DNA of 64,000 bases from Haliclystus octoradiatus. Its lineage: Eukaryota > Cnidaria > Staurozoa > Stauromedusae > Haliclystidae. Every line of letters begins with the position of its first letter. Positions within the stretch are counted from its first letter, which is position 1. The DNA lies in assembly GCA_916610825.1 (NCBI GenBank), contig OU744448.1, forward strand, positions 29,720,107 to 29,784,106, in the 5' to 3' direction. The position numbers and the translations under genes were made by a program. The notes below the pieces were generated by a model. That model saw only the letters and a program-made list of their open reading frames with translations. It did not search any database and was not told where the DNA came from. Below are positions 24,247 to 35,295 of the stretch, piece by piece.

Positions 24247-27200
24247 ATGTGTGATTCTAATATCCCCTCAAAGAAACTGAAACTTTCAGATCAAAATAGT
24301 TATTGTGGCAATGATGATGTTGTCACTGTATTGCACGAGAAATATTATGCTGCCTCACCTATTGGTAAATATTTAGTTTCAAGAGAGAGTTCGGTTCAAT
24401 AATATGTTATTATACGGTTTATACCGTTTATACAAGTGGATAATGTTCCGGCAGCTGGAATCCTGAACATATATGTTATAATGCTCGGATTGTCCTCGTT
24501 CTTCCATCGGGGACCTTGGAGTCCTTAGACTGTTAGTTTACCAGTTTGCAGTGTAGGGCACTTTCCACCAAGATCTCTGTGGTGCCCACCGGCCCACGGA
24601 TTATTCGCTTTAATGCATTTTTGCCTTCCTCACAGATGAAAAAACATACCTTTTACATATTAAATAGTAAACGAAAAATTATGTTAATGTGAGGATACAG
24701 GCGACTTTTGTTTAAAGGGTTTTGTGTAAAAGTTTTTTGTGGTGGCTGGAGAGACTTGATGTATTATCTTGGTGCGGCCCTGCCGTACTTTGCAATATAG
24801 GAAACGCCTATTAATGTTGTCTCGGTTCAATACTTTGTGTTCTTATGGTCGTCTCTGCGAGCTCCAGATTGAAAATATTCCGATTTCGGCGCTTGAGAAT
24901 TAATTAAATTTAGTTGAAATCCTACTTAGGAAAGTCTGAGACTGCGTACCTAACATCTCAGGTGCGCACAACAGACTTTTCCATGTGGTGTGAATATTTT
25001 GATTTTAAACTGAGCACTTCTTTAAATTCATTTATACAGAAAATGATAAAATCTTGCATATGCCTAATTACATTACAATAAGGGTTTCTACTGTTCAAAT
25101 AGTCTTTATTGAATAAATGATTGACTCTGACAATGTATATGAACTGAAAAATTTATTGGTAAAAGTTTGAAGCTGATCTATAAAAGATGATGGAAATGTC
25201 AATGTTTTAATGTGTTTATTCTTCAGAATGTGACGTCACTATTCAATATGCTTTTAAATTAGTCCTTGAAAAATTTGGATGGTGACGTCACAAAAATGTA
25301 CGCACCGCATAATCTGTAGACGCATTAAAACATATATTGCCCGACATAAGAGAGACGCAATTTACAAAAGAAATATACAGTCATACAGTTAAAAGCTTTG
25401 GCCAAACGACTTCCTCCTTCCTCCTCGAAACAAAATCCTATGGATGTTGGTGAAATAAAAAGTCATTTTGCCACCTTCACCTTGTTATTTTGGATCTTGT
25501 TTGCCGTTGAATTTGAATGTTGAATTTCACTTGTTGATAGCCTATAGTCGTCATTTCTCATTGGATTAACTTTTACCTACTATTCTTTTCAGCTAATATA
25601 GGCCTATACATCAGAATCAATCATTTCTTTGAAAAATATCAAATTTCTGTAGAAACCCTGTTTACTTATACAGCACATAGGCATGTGATAGGACAATAAC
25701 AACAGCGCGTATTATGTATAGACCCTATTCTTTCGTGAGTGGATTGAGTAGCCTATCTATAATACTCCATGGACTTGGGTAAACCTGTTTTGAAACTGAG
25801 CTGATAACTTTGACATATCAGACCAGTATCAAACCTTTCTATAGCTTTTCTATTAAATGTCAGTGTATTCTTGAATTCTGATTTGGCAATTTGCATGGCG
25901 TAAATATATCACATATAATTCTGCCTTTCAAGTGAAAGTTGAAATCAGTAGTAGGCCTAAACATCTGAATCACGGCATTAACTCCCTCAAAACAATGTCA
26001 ATTAGTTGTAGGCCTACACTGTCACGGTATGTCATGTCGTTGTCCTTGTCTTTCACCCACTCTTCATTTTTGTTGAGCGCATGAAATATGTTCCCTAGGT
26101 ATTTTTAAAAATTCAAAGTATCATCTGCTCATCCAAGCTGCAATGCATTCAGGCTTGTCGTTTTGTTGAAGAGTTGTCCAAAGGTCCATCAAAGACAAAC
26201 TCTCTTATTCGTTCTTCAGTCACCAAATTTTTTTAAAACTAGATGTGATAACGGTTTCAGAAAAAAAAATTTATAGTAGGCCTATAACCCAATATGTTTC
26301 CTAGAAATGCTGTTTTTGTACTATTTAGACCTAAGTATTTATGAACTGTTTCTCTATCCATAGAGGATGTATTTGTGGCACAAATTGTTAACCCGAAATG
26401 CTGCAAAGAATTGATAACATTACTGAAAAGGAAATTCCCTCTGTCACATCTTGCCCATTTAAAACGTATTTCGTCAAAGCAATCATCAAATGGTAAAGGT
26501 AGGAGTTATAAATTTGCTTGTATATATATTGAGTTGCATAATTAGTCAAACATACTTTGTAATTAGGGTGTGAGATGAAAATTACTAGGGCATTGCAACG
26601 AGTCCCGAGAAACTGGGTCTCAAAGAAAAAGTTGAATCCTGGAATCGCATTTCGGGAAATATTTCACAAAAATCTTCATAAAAGTTATAACTTTTTCTGT
26701 TTATGAAATGATTCTATGTCCCTTCCATTTTTATTTCACTAGCAATGAGTTGGGTTTAATGTGGGCCGAGTTAGATTGGGGAAGATCATTATTATGATAA
26801 AGCTCTATTTCAATACATCTTAACATAACAGAACATAACATAATGAAAGGTTTAGCAGCGTTGATTTACTATAAGCGTCTTTATTCAAATACAAAACATT
26901 GTGACAGGCAGCAGCGAGTGGAGATTGTTAATAAAATGCAAACTTTAATTTAAGAAACACATCATGCTGTGAAAATATTTGAAATTCAGTTTTTGATTTT
27001 AAGCTTTTAATTTCTTGATAAACTGTCAAATGATATCTCCACTTTACAGTTTAAAACTATGAAATAATTCAATCCTCGTTTCAATTTGTTATGTTCCACT
27101 CAGATTGATAGACTAAACCCTACCACAATGAAATAAAACCCCATTAAAAAAGTAAGTGAAATGGTCAAATAAAATCATGCATTTGAATCATTCAATAGCT

Positions 27201-30200
27201 TCACCACATTCGCGCGTACTAAATAATAAAAGCCGTGAACTTACAGCTTCAAATAAAAGGCTGTGCGATTTCACTGAGCGGTTAAGAGAGAATAGTAAAT
27301 AAGAGTCATAGAGCGGTCGTTAAGAGTCATAGAATAGTAAATAAATAGAAAATGAGATTGATTGGGGACATCCACGGGGAGATCCCTCTCAAACAATAGC
27401 AGCAATGAAGTAGAGCTGCAAAGGCCGCAAAATGAAAAGATATATCTTGTTTCGATACGAAGAGGACAAATAGAAAATGAAATAGTAAGCCAAATAAAAA
27501 CACAGATCATAACAGAGTGATTCGAATGATACTAATTTTGAACTTTTTGATAGAGAATTGGGTGAGTTTATTAGGGTAGGCCTACGTATGTTTAAAGCGA
27601 CTCTCTTTTATATGTTAAGATTTCAGTTGAAAGTATTTTATTAAACTGATTGCTTCTTTAAATTATAGCATTCCTCCATAAATAACTGATCAAACATGTT
27701 CCAGTTAAATTTTAAACAAAACTGTTTTGAAAATCTGATTCCGACATTCGAACTTTAAGTTAACGTATAAAGAACACATCTGAGAATCTAATTTTGACAG
27801 TCGAACTTTGAGTTACCGTATAAAGAACACATCTGAAAATCTTATTTCGACTGTAGAACTTTGAGTTACCGTATAAAGAACAAGTGGTTTTTTCGATAAA
27901 GTTTTAATTTTTGAACGTCTTTAAGATCTAAACAAGTGAAATTCAACTTTCAAATTCAACAGCCAACACGACCCAACAATAACAAAGTGAAGATGGCAAA
28001 ATGACTATTTATTTCACCAACACTCATAGGATTTTGTTGAATTCAACAAAATCCTATGAATGTTGGCCAAATAAAAAAGTCATTTGGCCGAAGCTTTAAA
28101 CTGTATGGCTGTATAGTTTTTTTGTAAATTGCTTTTTTCTTGTGTCGGGCAAAATCTGTTTTCATATTTCACCTAAGTCAATTCCTTCTTGATTGATTTA
28201 GTCTATTTAATATTGACATTATCATCCATGTGCAAACAGTCCATGAACGTTATATAGCCCAATTTTCATAAACATTCATGAACAGTTCATCAACAACTCA
28301 ACCCATTTTTCGCAAGGGTATGAGTTTTCGAATCATAGCCACTAAGGTCTCACTGTAATCATGTATTTGACCTACACATTAATATCGTTTTTGTCATCCT
28401 ATAGATTTGCGTGTTATCTTGTCAAGCAAATGTAATGACAATGATCAAAACTCCCTTGTATCATGTCTCCAAGAAGCAAATTTATTACCAGTCATAGGAG
28501 ACATTGCCATCACACAAGTTGCATCCAATCCTCCTTTAACAAGAAAGCAATTTAACAATGCTAATAGCTTATGGCCCACATCATTCCATGAAGACAAAAG
28601 GTATTTGGCTGTAGTGTGTTTAGGCTGTAATTGCAAAAACCTAAAGGCGGCACTTTCCATGTAAACAAATTTGTTAAATTCATGAACAGTTCATGAACCT
28701 TCACTGAATTGTATTTCATGAATTTTTTAAACATTGACATGAACCGTTTTCACAGCGGCTGCATCAATGAACTCTAAATAGATTACAATCAATCAATTCA
28801 AAAACAGTCAGAAATAAGGATGTGAGTTAAAAAAAAAACAAAGTCATAAGAATAAGCCATTCACGCATCCATGAACTATTTTTCAATTTCGCATGTATGG
28901 TATGCGCATCACCAAGGTCAGACAAGTAGGAATCCTGTTCCTGTAATCCTAGATTCCGGAAGGTTTAAGCAAATTCAGAAGGAAATTGATATTTTTGATT
29001 ATTTATTGGTCAAACATCAGCAAAATATTCAGAAGAAAATGTTGAAATGCCAGGATTCTAGGATTCCAGAAGGCTGAATCTTTTGTTGAACCTTGCACAT
29101 CACCAATTGAATGAACTGTTAGATATGAAGATATTAAAGGCCAATGATTGATTGAATTTTGCTTTATTTATCCCAAGAATCAAAAGTCTGGTAGAGAACT
29201 CATTCTTTTCTTCAGCGGAAATCACAGAAATTAAAGAATACATGAACACTGGTATTAGTCAAGTGCAATTGTCTTCTAAGGTGAATTCTATTTCTTAGCA
29301 CCTGATGCATGTTATGATGTTTATATCCAGTGGTAAAGGAACTGTTCGTGAAATCTAAAATTGATTCTCACATAAGAACTTATGAATTGATTAATACCTC
29401 TCCTAAGAAAACAGATCATGAATAATTGAACATGACGTTGCCCAATTTTCATGAACTGTTCATGAACGATTCGTGATTAGTTCATGTATTGAGATTTGAT
29501 GAAAAATGTTTTCATCTGTTCATGAAAAATAATAAAAAATTCAGAAACGCAGTGAATATTTTCGCAGGTGCTTAGTTAATAAAAAAACTTTTGTGATATA
29601 TTGTTTATACTTTGTGCAGAAGGTCGTGGCTAGATTTCTTGGTGCCCACATGTTCTTCTGTAAATGTGTTCATGTCCCCCAATAAACAAGCACTTCCCCT
29701 ACGAAAAACTTTGTTGAGTCCATGAACAGTTCATGAAAAAGTCAATGAAAATTGGCCCATTTAATGTTCATGAACTATTTCATGTATTGTAACACAGTGA
29801 AAAATGTTTGAAGCTAGCGGTTTTCCCTGGTTTTCTGAATCATGTTTTATCCCAGGATTCTGTGCACTCTCTATCAACCGATTAGATTGCAGAAAACCTT
29901 TGTGATATTTTAGAACAATCGTTTATGAAGTTTTACTTGTTTCATAACCCGTTGATGAAAAATATTTATTATTTTATGCTGGTGTTTCTTAGTTTGCATG
30001 AGTTTACTAACCATATTTTCTGTACAGTAAAATAGCTAAATAATATGGAAATTGATCAGTATTTGCGTTTTTATTTTTAGTCAAGTATCGGCTTCTGCAT
30101 TGTTGATCCGTCAACAAAAACGATATTGGCTAAAGGTCATAATCTCAAGCAGTTGGCAGACCCATTAATGCATACATCAATGATAGCAATTGATATGATA

Positions 30201-32001
30201 GCATTCAGACAGGGTGGAGGGGCATTAAATCTTGATTATTGCTTTCAAGATTCATGTGTTACAATGATGGATCAAGATAGTGACATGAAAGGATCTAAAG
30301 GAAGTAAAGAAGGATACCTCTGCACTGGTTTAGATTTGTATATTACTTCTGAGCCATGCATCATGTAAGTGGATAGCCAATAGCCAACAACCATGTAAAC
30401 CTGTGCCAGATTGATCAACGACACAGTTCATAATTAGTTGATACTCTTTATTATAGTAATTGTGGGCCTTGTCTGCTGACATTACAGGGAGAGATGCTAA
30501 GGACTATGGCCGTTAGTCAGAGCTCTTTCATACAACAGACACGGCCGTATAGTAAGACAACAAGAGGTAAAAGAGAACGTTTACCTGGTACAGTTTACAC
30601 ACATATAGATTTACAGGAAATGATTAACAATTGACAATTATACGATGACGTAAATGCAATATAAAACCACTGCAAACTTACTTTTTGCGTTCATGAACCT
30701 CACACAAATTGAAGGTTCAATATAGTGTAATATAAGTTTAGGTATTAGTTTTATCTTAGGAGACAGTTCATGAATTTGAAAATGGAAAAATTCCAACAAA
30801 CTGTTCATGAAAAATAAGCCATTTAACATTCACAAACTGTTCAGCAACAGTTCATGAATTTGGCCCGTTTCATAAACTGTTCAAGAAATGTTAATGGAGG
30901 AGATTAACTGTGTCCAGTGTCAGTCAATTAAGATTTATTCCTCTTGAATCCAAGAAAATGTTCAACTATTTATAATTTTACTTGGTTAGAGACCCTGACT
31001 TCACATAAAATTAATGAAATATTTAAAAGTTAACAAACTGTCCATTGAATCCACTATGTATGTATTTGTTGCTTGTTTCAAAATGCTATCTGGATCATGC
31101 TTGAGGTGATCCATTTTTATATTCAGGTATCTGGTGCAGGGGTGGTATTGGAGAGGCAAATTTCCCTTTGTAGGAGATACAGGGAACATTTTCATGAACT
31201 TGCATGAAGCAGTTTGTAAACATTCCCCTGCGAAAAAAAGTTCATGAGTTCATGAAAGTGAAATTGCCCAAAAGTTCATGAACTGTTCATGAACAGTTTA
31301 TGAAAGTTCATGAACAGTTTATGAAAGTTCATGAACAGTTTATGAATTATTCATGAACCTTTGGGCAATTTCACGTTCATGAACCAGTTCATGAACCGGT
31401 TCATGAAGTGCTCATGAACTTTTTGTAACTGTTCATGAACTGTTCATGAACCAACAAAAAAATGTTCATGAACTGTTCATGAACTGTGCATGAACTGTTC
31501 ATTAAGTTTATAAACTGTTCATGAACTCATGGATTTTTTCACAGGGGTAATCTCTATAAATAGCCCTCTCTCCGAGGAAATCAGCCACCTTTTCATGGAA
31601 GTCCATGTGCCAATCCTGCCACCCACTATGAGATCTTGAAATACTGAACTGAAATTATACCGAAAAAGTACTGAAGAAAACAAGGTTACTGATTCAAATG
31701 TACTGAAATAATACTGATTTATTTTCAGTAAATTTTCAGTATATTTGCAGTACTTTAAAATCTCATAGTGTCTCTGGTAACTTGTTTTCTTCATGTTATT
31801 TATCCTTCTGTATTTTTTTGTAGGTGCTCAATGGCATTGTTGCATTCACGAATTAGAAGAGTATTTTATGGTTTTGAAAACCGAATGAATGGTGGATTAG
31901 GAGGAAGTATTAAATTACATACAATGAAACACCTTAATCATCATTTTGATGTTTTTAAAGGAATTTCAAGGGAACAATGCAAAGAATTATCTGATCATTA
32001 A
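24247..32001 (+). CDS. ADAT3: tRNA-specific adenosine deaminase subunit 3 (ADAT3/TAD3)
   Basis: Six exons: 24247-24364, 26364-26492, 28405-28600, 29178-29280, 30081-30364 and 31824-32001. They give 335 residues (337 if the exon 2 donor is 6 bp later). ADAT3 pairs with catalytic ADAT2 to convert wobble adenosine-34 to inosine in tRNAs. Seen: PPLTRKQFNNANSLWPTSFH, nearly as in vertebrate ADAT3; then FSSAEITEIKEYM; the core IGFCIVDPSTKTILAKGH; the zinc segment DPLMHTSM; EPCIMCSMALLHSRIRRVFYG (PCxxC ligands); and a LNHHFDVFKG tail. The HxE catalytic glutamate is replaced (HTS), as expected for the non-catalytic subunit. The ATG at 24247 is the first in frame. An upstream GTG would lengthen the frame but is not a usual start. 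The 29178-29280 exon was found because family alignment requires about 34 residues there, and its phases fit exactly. Confidence 0.93.
25322..25535. repeat. inverted repeat arm in ADAT3 intron 1
   Basis: This stretch, from ATATTGCCCGACATAAGAG to GAATTTCACTTGTT, is a diverged reverse complement of 27932-28166 in intron 2. Shared blocks include GCAATTTACAAAA, CATACAGTT, AAAATCCTATG and ATGTTGG. The two arms face each other across ADAT3 exon 2. They are probably two oppositely oriented copies of one dispersed repeat. Confidence 0.75.
27731..27883. repeat. 54-bp tandem repeat, three copies
   Basis: Three successive units share TCGAACTTTGAGTTACCGTA and TAAAGAACACATCTGA with small differences. It lies in ADAT3 intron 2, just before the inverted-repeat arm at 27932. 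There is no coding sense. Confidence 0.85.
27932..28166. repeat. inverted repeat arm in ADAT3 intron 2
   Basis: Partner of 25322-25535. It also holds its own small palindrome: TAGGATTTTGTTGAATTC followed immediately by AACAAAATCCTATG (28028-28060). The arm ends in TTGTGTCGGGCAAAAT, the counterpart of ATTGCCCGACATAAG. Confidence 0.75.
28255..30905. repeat. scattered GTTCATGAAC-type repeats in ADAT3 introns 3-5
   Basis: Clusters of the self-complementary word TTCATGAA(C) lie at about 28255-28320, 28670-28760, 29445-29530, 29690-29800 and 30690-30900. Several are flanked by CCCCTACGAAAAA or TTTTTCGCAAGGG, which match the ends of the complete copy at 31225-31547. They avoid the exons. They appear to be partial or degraded copies of one miniature element family. 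Confidence 0.7.
28915..29092. mobile_element. MITE with GGTCAGACAAG / CTTTTGTTGAACC ends (copy 1)
   Basis: The ends are imperfect inverted repeats, and the interior contains GAATCCTAGATTCC and CTAGGATTCCAGAAGG, again inverted. CATCACCAA occurs just left (28906-28914) and again just right of the element, possibly a 9-bp target duplication. A second copy lies at 35976-36157. A 68-codon open frame at 28871-29077 is a reading of this repeat, not an ADAT3 exon. Confidence 0.65.
31225..31547. mobile_element. palindrome-rich MITE with CCCCTGCGAAAAA ends (reference copy)
   Basis: It starts CCCCTGCGAAAAAAAGTTCA and ends ATTTTTTCACAGGGG. Between them the decamer GTTCATGAAC or close variants occurs more than a dozen times, joined by AGT, TGT or CCA spacers. 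As the decamer is its own reverse complement, the insert is palindromic at many scales. No coding capacity. It sits in ADAT3 intron 5, about 280 bp before the last exon. Confidence 0.82.
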
Positions 32002-32042
32002 ATTTCACAAAAATTACTGATTTAATTAGTTTGTGATATTCA

Positions 32043-32048
32043 AATAAA
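32043..32048 (+). terminator. AATAAA polyadenylation signal of ADAT3
   Basis: A canonical AATAAA lies 42 bp after the ADAT3 stop codon and is followed by a T-rich stretch. The position is ordinary for an mRNA 3' end. Confidence 0.75.
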
Positions 32049-32495
32049 GTTTCTAATTTTTTAATTGTTTTTCTTGTATTACCTCCAGCGTAAAAAGTTC
32101 ATATATGGAAAAATGTGCCATTTCAGGTTCAAATATTTTCAATCAATGTTCATAAAGTCATGAACTGTTCCTGAAGAGTTGATGAACTGTGCAACCCCAC
32201 AAGGGGTTGACAAATTACTGCGGGCCTATAATTTATTCACTTTAAAGTATTGCAAATGGAAGGGATGGGCTTATTTGAACCATGCTGATTAGCAAGGTAT
32301 GTGTTCATAAAATAGAATTTTTTCATGAAAATCTTATATAATTTCTTAATTTAACGTACAAATATTTATCAAAATAGGCATACACTGAAAGAATCTATAT
32401 TTGAATAAGGCCATTAATTAATTATTAATTATATCCTTTAAAATAGGTGATAATGGATCTTATTATATTATTACATAGTCACACACAATATCCAT
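32049..32495. other. convergent intergenic gap between ADAT3 and OMA1
   Basis: About 450 bp separate the two converging genes. A degraded GTTCATGAAC-type patch lies at 32145-32195. No clear AATAAA is visible for OMA1 on the minus strand here, so its 3' end is not placed. Confidence 0.5.
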
Positions 32496-33809
32496 CTATT
32501 TTTGACTTGATAATATTTTACTTAATTTATTCATTTGTTTTAATTCAGGACATAAAGCTGATTTTCTTAACTCTAAAGTTTCAGGTAAAAAATTCTCAAT
32601 CCATGTTATTCGTTCGGAGTTATTTGGATGAGTTGATAACCATTCAATTGGTTCGTTATCATCTTTAGCTGCGGCATCTCTGATACGTTCCCAAAATACA
32701 GGCATCTGTCTCATATCATAACATGCCTTGGCAGCAAGTAGAATTCCAATACGATCAGCTTCAATTTCTAATTTTCTTGAATATGGTAAATGAAGTAAAA
32801 TATCTTGAATTTTATGTTGAGTAAAATCTGTTAACAATGCAAGAAAATCGGTTGGGATAAAAGCCCATAACGATGCTATGATAAATAAACTAGCAATACT
32901 AAATATACCACTAAAACTTAATTGTTCGGCTTGATGTCGTAATATTGCATGTGACATTTCATGACCAAGAATACCGGCAAGTTCGTCATCATTTGCAACC
33001 ACGTTAAGCATACCTTGCATGACAAATATTTGACCTTCGGGCAATACAAATGCGTTAATCGCTGAATCATCAATTACATTGACTTCCCAATTTAATGATT
33101 GTATCTCTGATGAATAATTAGCCTCGATTATACGACGAGCAATTTTAGTCACTCTCATGTGTTGTTTGTTTTCACATGGTAATAAAATAGGCTCAAATGT
33201 TTCCATTAACATTTTATATTCAGATTTGGTTATTTCGGATAATTGTTCTTTTGTTACAACAACAAATCGGTGCCTCCCTGTGATTGTATCGTGTTCTAAA
33301 TGTATGACGTAATAACTAACGGGAAGTGATATACCAAATAAAGTCAATGTAATCACTTTCCATCTTTGACCAATAAATGTTGAAAAATAATGGCGTCTTT
33401 GTTCTGGACTCAAAGTCCTCCACCACTTACGAAACTGTCGGCCTGCAACCATTGCAGCTAAACGAGAAAGAGGTGACATTAGTTTTAAAAATAGAGCACC
33501 TATCAATGGAGCAGCATGAGTTTTGTTTGATGTTGAAAACTTTCTTACAAACGAGAAACTAACTTGAGTTTGACGTAAACTTCCTTTAAGTTGTTGACAT
33601 GGTTTGTGATTATTACTAAAGTATCGGTAGATCCATACATTATTATTTGTTGTTGTTGATTTCAAAGAAGTGAAAGATCTTGTTACATATAAAACACAAC
33701 AACGCGGAACAAATCCACGTCTAGAGATAGCGGAATCAAGATGCAATCTTGAAAGCCAGGCCTTGTATAAATTGGCACCAACACACACTCTATTGCAATT
33801 AGAAGACAT
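32496..33809 (-). CDS. OMA1: mitochondrial metalloendopeptidase OMA1, single exon
   Basis: One uninterrupted frame of 437 residues. OMA1 is an M48-family zinc protease of the mitochondrial inner membrane. It cleaves OPA1 and DELE1 on stress. Seen: an Arg/Ser/Thr-rich N-terminus suited to mitochondrial import, with FVRKFSTS resembling a presequence cleavage region; a hydrophobic segment about 152-170; the zinc motif HEMSH (His283, Glu284, His287); the third-ligand region LEIEADRIG with Glu348; a hydrophobic stretch about 302-330; and the family C-terminal block EWLSTHPNNSERITWIENFLP. It is somewhat shorter than human OMA1 (524 residues), mainly in the N-terminal part and the tail. The ATG at 33809 starts the frame. 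Vertebrate OMA1 has several introns and here there are none. The frame is intact, so it should be functional. Confidence 0.94.
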   Translation of the reverse strand: MSSNCNRVCVGANLYKAWLSRLHLDSAISRRGFVPRCCVLYVTRSFTSLKSTTTNNNVWIYRYFSNNHKPCQQLKGSLRQTQVSFSFVRKFSTSNKTHAAPLIGALFLKLMSPLSRLAAMVAGRQFRKWWRTLSPEQRRHYFSTFIGQRWKVITLTLFGISLPVSYYVIHLEHDTITGRHRFVVVTKEQLSEITKSEYKMLMETFEPILLPCENKQHMRVTKIARRIIEANYSSEIQSLNWEVNVIDDSAINAFVLPEGQIFVMQGMLNVVANDDELAGILGHEMSHAILRHQAEQLSFSGIFSIASLFIIASLWAFIPTDFLALLTDFTQHKIQDILLHLPYSRKLEIEADRIGILLAAKACYDMRQMPVFWERIRDAAAKDDNEPIEWLSTHPNNSERITWIENFLPETLELRKSALCPELKQMNKLSKILSSQK

Positions 33810-35295
33810 AGTACTCAGTACTACAGTACAAGTGTACCGTATTATTACGACACGATGATTATAAGTTCTCCTGAATCCCTATAACTTCAAAAGTCCAAAA
33901 TATGAATGTCAAATTATCAAATAATGGTCTAGATATCATACTCCTCTCCTCTTCATTGTTGTATTGTAGTACATAGGTGATACTTTGTGATAATGACTGA
34001 CCAATGTGGATTGACAAATGTAAATTTCTCACGTATTACATATCATATCCATTAATAATTGAGTTTATAACACCGTCCAACTTAGTCAGAATTAAATCAA
34101 CTATTATAGTAAACAAACATGAATGAATGTTCCCACGCGAAAAAAGGTCATTATGGAATGGCCTCAGCTGTCATCTAAATCACATAGCCTGAAGCCTGCA
34201 CACAGACTGGTCGTGGCTAGATCATTTTTAGCCTGCGTACCAGCCCCAAGGTTTTTTCTGAAACCATAGGGTCTGTGAACTCATGTGTGATTTTCAGCCC
34301 AGCAAGTTCTCAAGAAATTGAAATATAATTTATGCGTTGGTTTCAGAAAAAACCTTGGGGCTGGTACGCAGGCTAGGACATTTTATGATTTCTTTTAATT
34401 GTATTAAATTCAGTTTTCAACCGATTTTCAAAATTCTGTTTGCATTTGATGACTTTGTATATTTATCACAAATCTACCATGTATAATGAAAGAAATAAAG
34501 AAGTTACTCAACTTTTAAACTAAACTTCATGATAAGTTGCAATGGTTTTTTTCATTTAATACAAGACAGATTTGTAGTAAATATATTTAGGTTCAATATG
34601 CATTTTAAAATCGTTTGAAAACAGAATTTAACACAAATAAAAGAAGCAATTAAAAGTCATAAAAATGTCCTTGAGTTACCCCTGATCAAGCCACGACCAT
34701 GACGACTGCATGAACAATTTGTCTTTGCTGTTGTTTTGGTTGATTGAATAAAGACATATTTATAAACAAATGACAGACAGCTGTATATAATAATATAATA
34801 AGTGTATATGATAACAGCCAGCTAAGAGATGTTAGGAAGTTGACCAAAATGTTGTTCGTAAAACTGTGTTGATCTACGATCAAAAGTTTTACAGCTACAC
34901 TACCAAAAGACCCAACAACAGCACAATACGATACATTCCTACATTTTATAGCTAAATGTCAAACTTATTATAGCACACAATCAGAAAGAGCCGTAGAGAA
35001 TATAGGAAGATCCTACAATAGTAATATATACAATAGTTCAATAGTAAATAATCTTTACACCTAAATATATTTAATACAAACATGACAAATATTTGAAATG
35101 TTTGTTTATTTTAAATGTAATTGATTGCAAATAATCTCAAGTTACATAACAAATGATTTGACCTCCAAATTGTATCGTCACAAATGGATGCAGTAAATTT
35201 TTGAAGTTTGTTGTTAACGTTTTCTTTGTTATCCTCATAATTCTATTCCAGCGTAACTCCGTAATGAAATCTCATGCATTATTCAGCATTTTCAT
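33810..35295. other. intergenic region between OMA1 and the YPPQG gene
   Basis: Upstream of OMA1 (-) and downstream of the YPPQG gene (-). It contains the MITE at 34229-34375. The words GGTCGTGGCTAGATCA (34210) and TGATCAAGCCACGACC (34682) are inverted and may bound a larger, older element. No exon is recognised. Confidence 0.45.
34229..34375. mobile_element. MITE with TAGCCTGCGT ends, near-perfect 36-bp arms
   Basis: The arm TAGCCTGCGTACCAGCCCCA...TTTCTGAAAC is repeated exactly inverted, ending at CGCAGGCTA. The flanking 9-mers GATCATTTT and GGACATTTT match at 7 of 9, a worn target duplication. It has the same terminus as the element at 50821-51203, whose 9-bp duplication is perfect. Confidence 0.8.

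Noticed and set aside
28871-29077. 68-codon frame inside an ADAT3 intron, considered as the missing ADAT3 exon
   Set aside because: It lies in a MITE also present at 35976-36157. The exon at 29178-29280 fits family sequence and phase instead.
31190-31550. CRISPR-like array of short repeats
   Set aside because: Units are contiguous palindromic decamers without unique spacers, in an animal intron.
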